34,490 nucleotides of DNA, from contig JBMZHG010000021.1 of assembly GCA_049616325.1 (NCBI GenBank), positions 1 to 34,490 on the forward strand, given 5' to 3'. The position numbers were made by a program, and so were the translations under genes. The notes under the pieces were generated by a model. It saw only the letters and a list, made by a program, of their open reading frames with translations, did not search any database and was not told the DNA's origin. The DNA comes from UBA11663 sp049616325 (GTDB lineage Bacteria; Bacteroidota; Bacteroidia; Flavobacteriales_D; Sanyastnellaceae). Positions 32,240-34,490 of this stretch are shown here, in pieces; the first letter of the stretch is position 1, and each line of letters starts with the position of its first letter.

Positions 32240-33100
32240 TCACCCGACCTCCCAAACCTTGAGGCTCCGGTCGTCGCCCCCAGAAGCGAGGAGGGTGCCG
32301 TCTTCGCCGCCCAAGGCCAAGGCGTTGACGGAGCGCGTGTGCGGGCGGGAAAGTTTGCCGAGGGGCTCCAAGGTCTGCACGTCCCAGGCTTTCACTTCCT
32401 TGTCTCGCGAGGCGGTCCACAAGGTGTTTCCCGCCACGAGTCCTCGGTACACGGCGCTCTGGTGCACGGGCAATCTGAGCACCTCATCTCCGCCGCGGTG
32501 CACCACCAACAACCCGTCTTGCCCGCCGCTGAGCACCACTTGCTTGGAAGGCCAATAGCGGGCCCAGTAGCAGCTTCGTTCGTGTGCTTTCACCTCAAGG
32601 GCCACCACGCCCGCTTCCGTCAACACGGCCCAGGATCCGATTCCGCCGGCAACCAAGATGCCGTCAGGGTGGGTGTCAATGGAACGAATTTTCCCCAAGC
32701 CCGTCTTTACGTCCAAAGTCACCTCCATGCCGAGGGCTGTCCGTTCCCATCGGCAAATGCGTCCCGAACCGTCTCCGGACCACAGGCGGTCCTGCCCGTC
32801 CACATGGAGCGAGAACACGGGGGACTCATGCACGCGACGCACGGCGTGACGCGCCCCGTTCTTCAGGAAGATTTCGCCGGTGGAGTTGCCCGCCACTGCA
32901 TCGCCGTTCCACACGCCGACGGAGAAGAAGGGGGCCGAGTGATGAAAAACGGCTTGGCCGTCCTCGGCGCCAAGTGCCCAAAGCGCGACAACTCCGTCGC
33001 CTCCAGCAGAGAGCCAAGTGCGGTGGACGCCCTCCCAAGCCACGTCGTACACGGCACCTTGGTGGCCTCGATGAACGGTTTGTGGGAGAGGAGCGAGCAT
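32240..33100 (-). CDS. WD40-repeat beta-propeller protein
   Basis: A 286-residue protein made almost wholly of WD40-like repeats. Clear blades include HQGAVYDVAWEG with DGVVALWAL, HESPVFSLHVDG with SGRICRWE, HQSAVYRGLVAG with DKEVKAWDV, and HTRSVNALAL with DRSLKVWEV; weaker ones fill in to about seven blades, enough for one closed propeller. No signal peptide or enzyme domain is fused, so it is presumably a cytoplasmic scaffold; partner unknown. Bacterial WD40 proteins are not rare, but single-domain ones of this size in Flavobacteriales recur upstream of hisS from memory. Confidence 0.9.
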   Translation of the reverse strand: MLAPLPQTVHRGHQGAVYDVAWEGVHRTWLSAGGDGVVALWALGAEDGQAVFHHSAPFFSVGVWNGDAVAGNSTGEIFLKNGARHAVRRVHESPVFSLHVDGQDRLWSGDGSGRICRWERTALGMEVTLDVKTGLGKIRSIDTHPDGILVAGGIGSWAVLTEAGVVALEVKAHERSCYWARYWPSKQVVLSGGQDGLLVVHRGGDEVLRLPVHQSAVYRGLVAGNTLWTASRDKEVKAWDVQTLEPLGKLSRPHTRSVNALALGGEDGTLLASGGDDRSLKVWEVG

Positions 33101-33104
33101 GGTG

Positions 33105-33112
33105 CAAAAGTA
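33105..33112 (-). promoter_or_regulatory. -7 element, WD40 gene
   Basis: TACTTTTG on the minus strand is a perfect TAnnTTTG, ending 4 nt before the ATG at 33100. Confidence 0.65.
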
Positions 33113-33150
33113 GTGCGGTGCGAGGTCGGGAATGCGACGTCAATTCGTCG

Positions 33151-33158
33151 TAAGTTTC
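33151..33158 (+). promoter_or_regulatory. -7-like element, tiny membrane peptide
   Basis: TAAGTTTC, one base from TAnnTTTG, ends 4 nt before the ATG at 33163. Confidence 0.4.
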
Positions 33159-33162
33159 GACC

Positions 33163-33240
33163 ATGCAAGTGATTTGGGTACTTACCGCTGTTTTGATCGT
33201 GTTGTTGTTTGTTCAATACCGCCGTCGCCTGAAGCGCTGA
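33163..33240 (+). CDS. Predicted 25-residue single-pass membrane peptide
   Basis: The frame encodes 25 residues: a hydrophobic stretch (VIWVLTAVLIVLLFVQY) followed by a basic tail RRRLKR. The profile is that of a tiny inner-membrane protein with the tail in the cytoplasm. It is preceded at 4 nt by TAAGTTTC and is followed 25 bp later by hisS. Size alone makes this weak, but the clean membrane segment, positively charged end and promoter spacing are all as expected for a real gene. Function unknown. Confidence 0.5.
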   Translation: MQVIWVLTAVLIVLLFVQYRRRLKR

Positions 33241-33251
33241 CGGATTGGCCC

Positions 33252-33259
33252 CACTTTTG
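33252..33259 (+). promoter_or_regulatory. -7-like element, hisS
   Basis: CACTTTTG, one base from TAnnTTTG, ends 6 nt before the hisS ATG. Confidence 0.4.
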
Positions 33260-33265
33260 CAGGCC

Positions 33266-34490
33266 ATGAGCAAACCATCGATACCGAAGGGCACACGTGA
33301 TTTTGGGCCGCGGGCCATGGCTCGTCGCCAATGGATGTTCGACACGCTTCGCGCGGTGTTTGAGTCGCACGGTTTCGTGCCCATCCAAACGCCGTCCTTT
33401 GAAAACCTGTCCACGCTGACAGGCAAATACGGAGAAGAGGGCGACCAGCTCATTTTCAAGATTCTCAACAACGGGGATTACCTCGCCAAGGCCAACGAAT
33501 CTGCCCTGGAGGCCAAAGACAGCAAGGCCCTCACGGCGAGCATCAGCAAGAAGGCCCTGCGTTACGATTTGACCGTTCCGTTCGCTCGGTTCGTGGTGAT
33601 GAATCGGAACGAATTGACGTTTCCATTCAAGCGCTACCAAATCCAAAACGTGTGGCGCGGCGACCGTCCTGGAAAGGGTCGATACCAGGAGTTCACACAA
33701 TGCGATTGCGACATCATTGGAAGCGACAGCACGCTCTGCGAGCTGGAATTGGTCCAGGTGTTCTTCGAGGGGCTCACGGCCCTGAACGTTCCTGAATTCC
33801 AAATCCTGATCAACGACCGGCGCGTGTTGCAGGCCTTGGCTGAAGCAGGCGGCGTCTCTGCCGAGCAATTCTCCGACTGGACGGTGGCGGTCGACAAACT
33901 CGACAAAGTCGGCCTGGAAGGGGTCGTTCGGGAATTTGAGCAGCGCGGCTTGCCTGCCTCGGCCTCGGAGCAGCTCCCCAAGTTGATTGCCTTGCGCGAC
34001 CAATCCTCGACCGAAGAGGTCTTGGAAGGGTTGGAAAACCTCCTTTCCAACCACGCGGCGGGACGCGAGGCGCTGGACTCTGTCCGGGAGACCTTGGCCC
34101 TCGCCACAGCCCTTGGTGTGGACCCCGCCTGTTTGGTGGTCGATCCGCTCTTGGCGCGGGGGTTGGATTACTACACCGGAGCCATCTTTGAAGTGACCGT
34201 TCCCGAGGCGCCCGTCGGCAGCATCTGCGGAGGCGGGCGCTACGCCGACCTGACGGGGATTTTTGGATGGGAAGGCATGAGCGGCGTGGGGATCAGCTTC
34301 GGAGCGGACCGCATCGAAGACGTGCTCAACCACTTCGAAGCGTGGCCCGAATTGCGCACCGACGGCCTGGACGTTATGGTGGCCCAAATGGAAGGAGGGC
34401 AAGTCGGCCGCGAACTCGAAGTCGCCGCCGCGATGCGGAAGGCCGGATGTTCGTCCGAGATTTACCCTGAACCGGCCAAGCTGAAGAAGC
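33266..34490 (+). CDS. hisS: Histidyl-tRNA synthetase, 3' end beyond the window
   Basis: Class II synthetase that charges tRNA-His. I read 408 codons without a stop to the window edge. Conserved parts are PKGTRDFGPRAMARR at the N-terminus, LRYDLTVPFARFV (motif 2 region), QNVWRGDRPGKGRYQEF, the catalytic HisA-type motif LARGLDYYTG, SICGGGRYADL and GVGISFGADRI (motif 3). The final ~50 residues in view begin the anticodon-binding domain (DVMVAQMEG), so only roughly the last 40-60 residues should lie outside. The frame is intact, with ATG 33266 giving the expected MSKPSIPKGTRDFG start. Confidence 0.97.
   Translation, partial: MSKPSIPKGTRDFGPRAMARRQWMFDTLRAVFESHGFVPIQTPSFENLSTLTGKYGEEGDQLIFKILNNGDYLAKANESALEAKDSKALTASISKKALRYDLTVPFARFVVMNRNELTFPFKRYQIQNVWRGDRPGKGRYQEFTQCDCDIIGSDSTLCELELVQVFFEGLTALNVPEFQILINDRRVLQALAEAGGVSAEQFSDWTVAVDKLDKVGLEGVVREFEQRGLPASASEQLPKLIALRDQSSTEEVLEGLENLLSNHAAGREALDSVRETLALATALGVDPACLVVDPLLARGLDYYTGAIFEVTVPEAPVGSICGGGRYADLTGIFGWEGMSGVGISFGADRIEDVLNHFEAWPELRTDGLDVMVAQMEGGQVGRELEVAAAMRKAGCSSEIYPEPAKLKK

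Overview
The window is a compact, G+C-rich stretch of a Bacteroidota chromosome, most likely a Flavobacteriales lineage. The evidence is: promoters of the Bacteroidota type (TTTG, 19 nt, TAnnTTTG), no Shine-Dalgarno pattern before genes, a tsaD/tamB divergent pair, a sulfite reductase carrying a C-terminal HEPN-like domain, a GIY-YIG/exonuclease fusion, a LuxC-type acyl-CoA reductase beside a ferredoxin, and a secreted protein with a dockerin-like calcium loop. No transposase, phage gene, CRISPR array or integrase is visible. Genes are packed very tightly: several convergent pairs overlap or lie 1-3 bp apart.

Layout. 1-3.5 kb: uvrA and a lipoprotein msrB, translationally coupled on the minus strand. 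3.5-4.4 kb: a sigma-70 family factor, a strong hairpin, and a small conserved-looking gene. 4.4-6.6 kb: exonuclease/GIY-YIG nuclease divergent from a cyclophilin lipoprotein. 6.6-10.4 kb: a sulfur-assimilation operon (siroheme sulfite reductase, SUMT, precorrin-2 dehydrogenase) preceded by a leader with a short ORF whose stop codon overlaps a U-tailed terminator. 10.4-14.1 kb: a secreted beta-rich protein, a secreted C1 peptidase and a large AprA-like methyltransferase. 14.1-15.15 kb: the only long gene-free gap. 15.15-15.27 kb: tRNA-Arg(ACG) with promoter and terminator. 15.4-23.8 kb: secreted dockerin-like protein, M28 peptidase, methyltransferase plus Smr protein, two secreted unknowns, ferredoxin, acyl-CoA reductase, lipoprotein, STAS-like protein. 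23.8-34.5 kb: tamB, tsaD, LytS-type histidine kinase, SF2 helicase, ung, WD40 protein, a tiny membrane peptide, and hisS running off the right edge.

The most interesting object is the gap at about 14307-15069. On the plus strand it reads as a large structured RNA: many stem-loops capped by UUCG or GNRA tetraloops, a 55-bp tandem repeat whose base changes preserve a stem, a recurrent GGAGGCCCA motif, a correctly spaced promoter at its 5' end, and an 11-bp stem followed by a T-run at its 3' end. I cannot match it to tmRNA, RNase P RNA, 6S or SRP RNA, so it is put forward as a candidate undescribed large ncRNA. Two further points deserve attention: the sulfite-reductase leader, and the regular 4-8 nt distance between the -7 promoter element and the start codon of many genes, which implies leaderless mRNAs.
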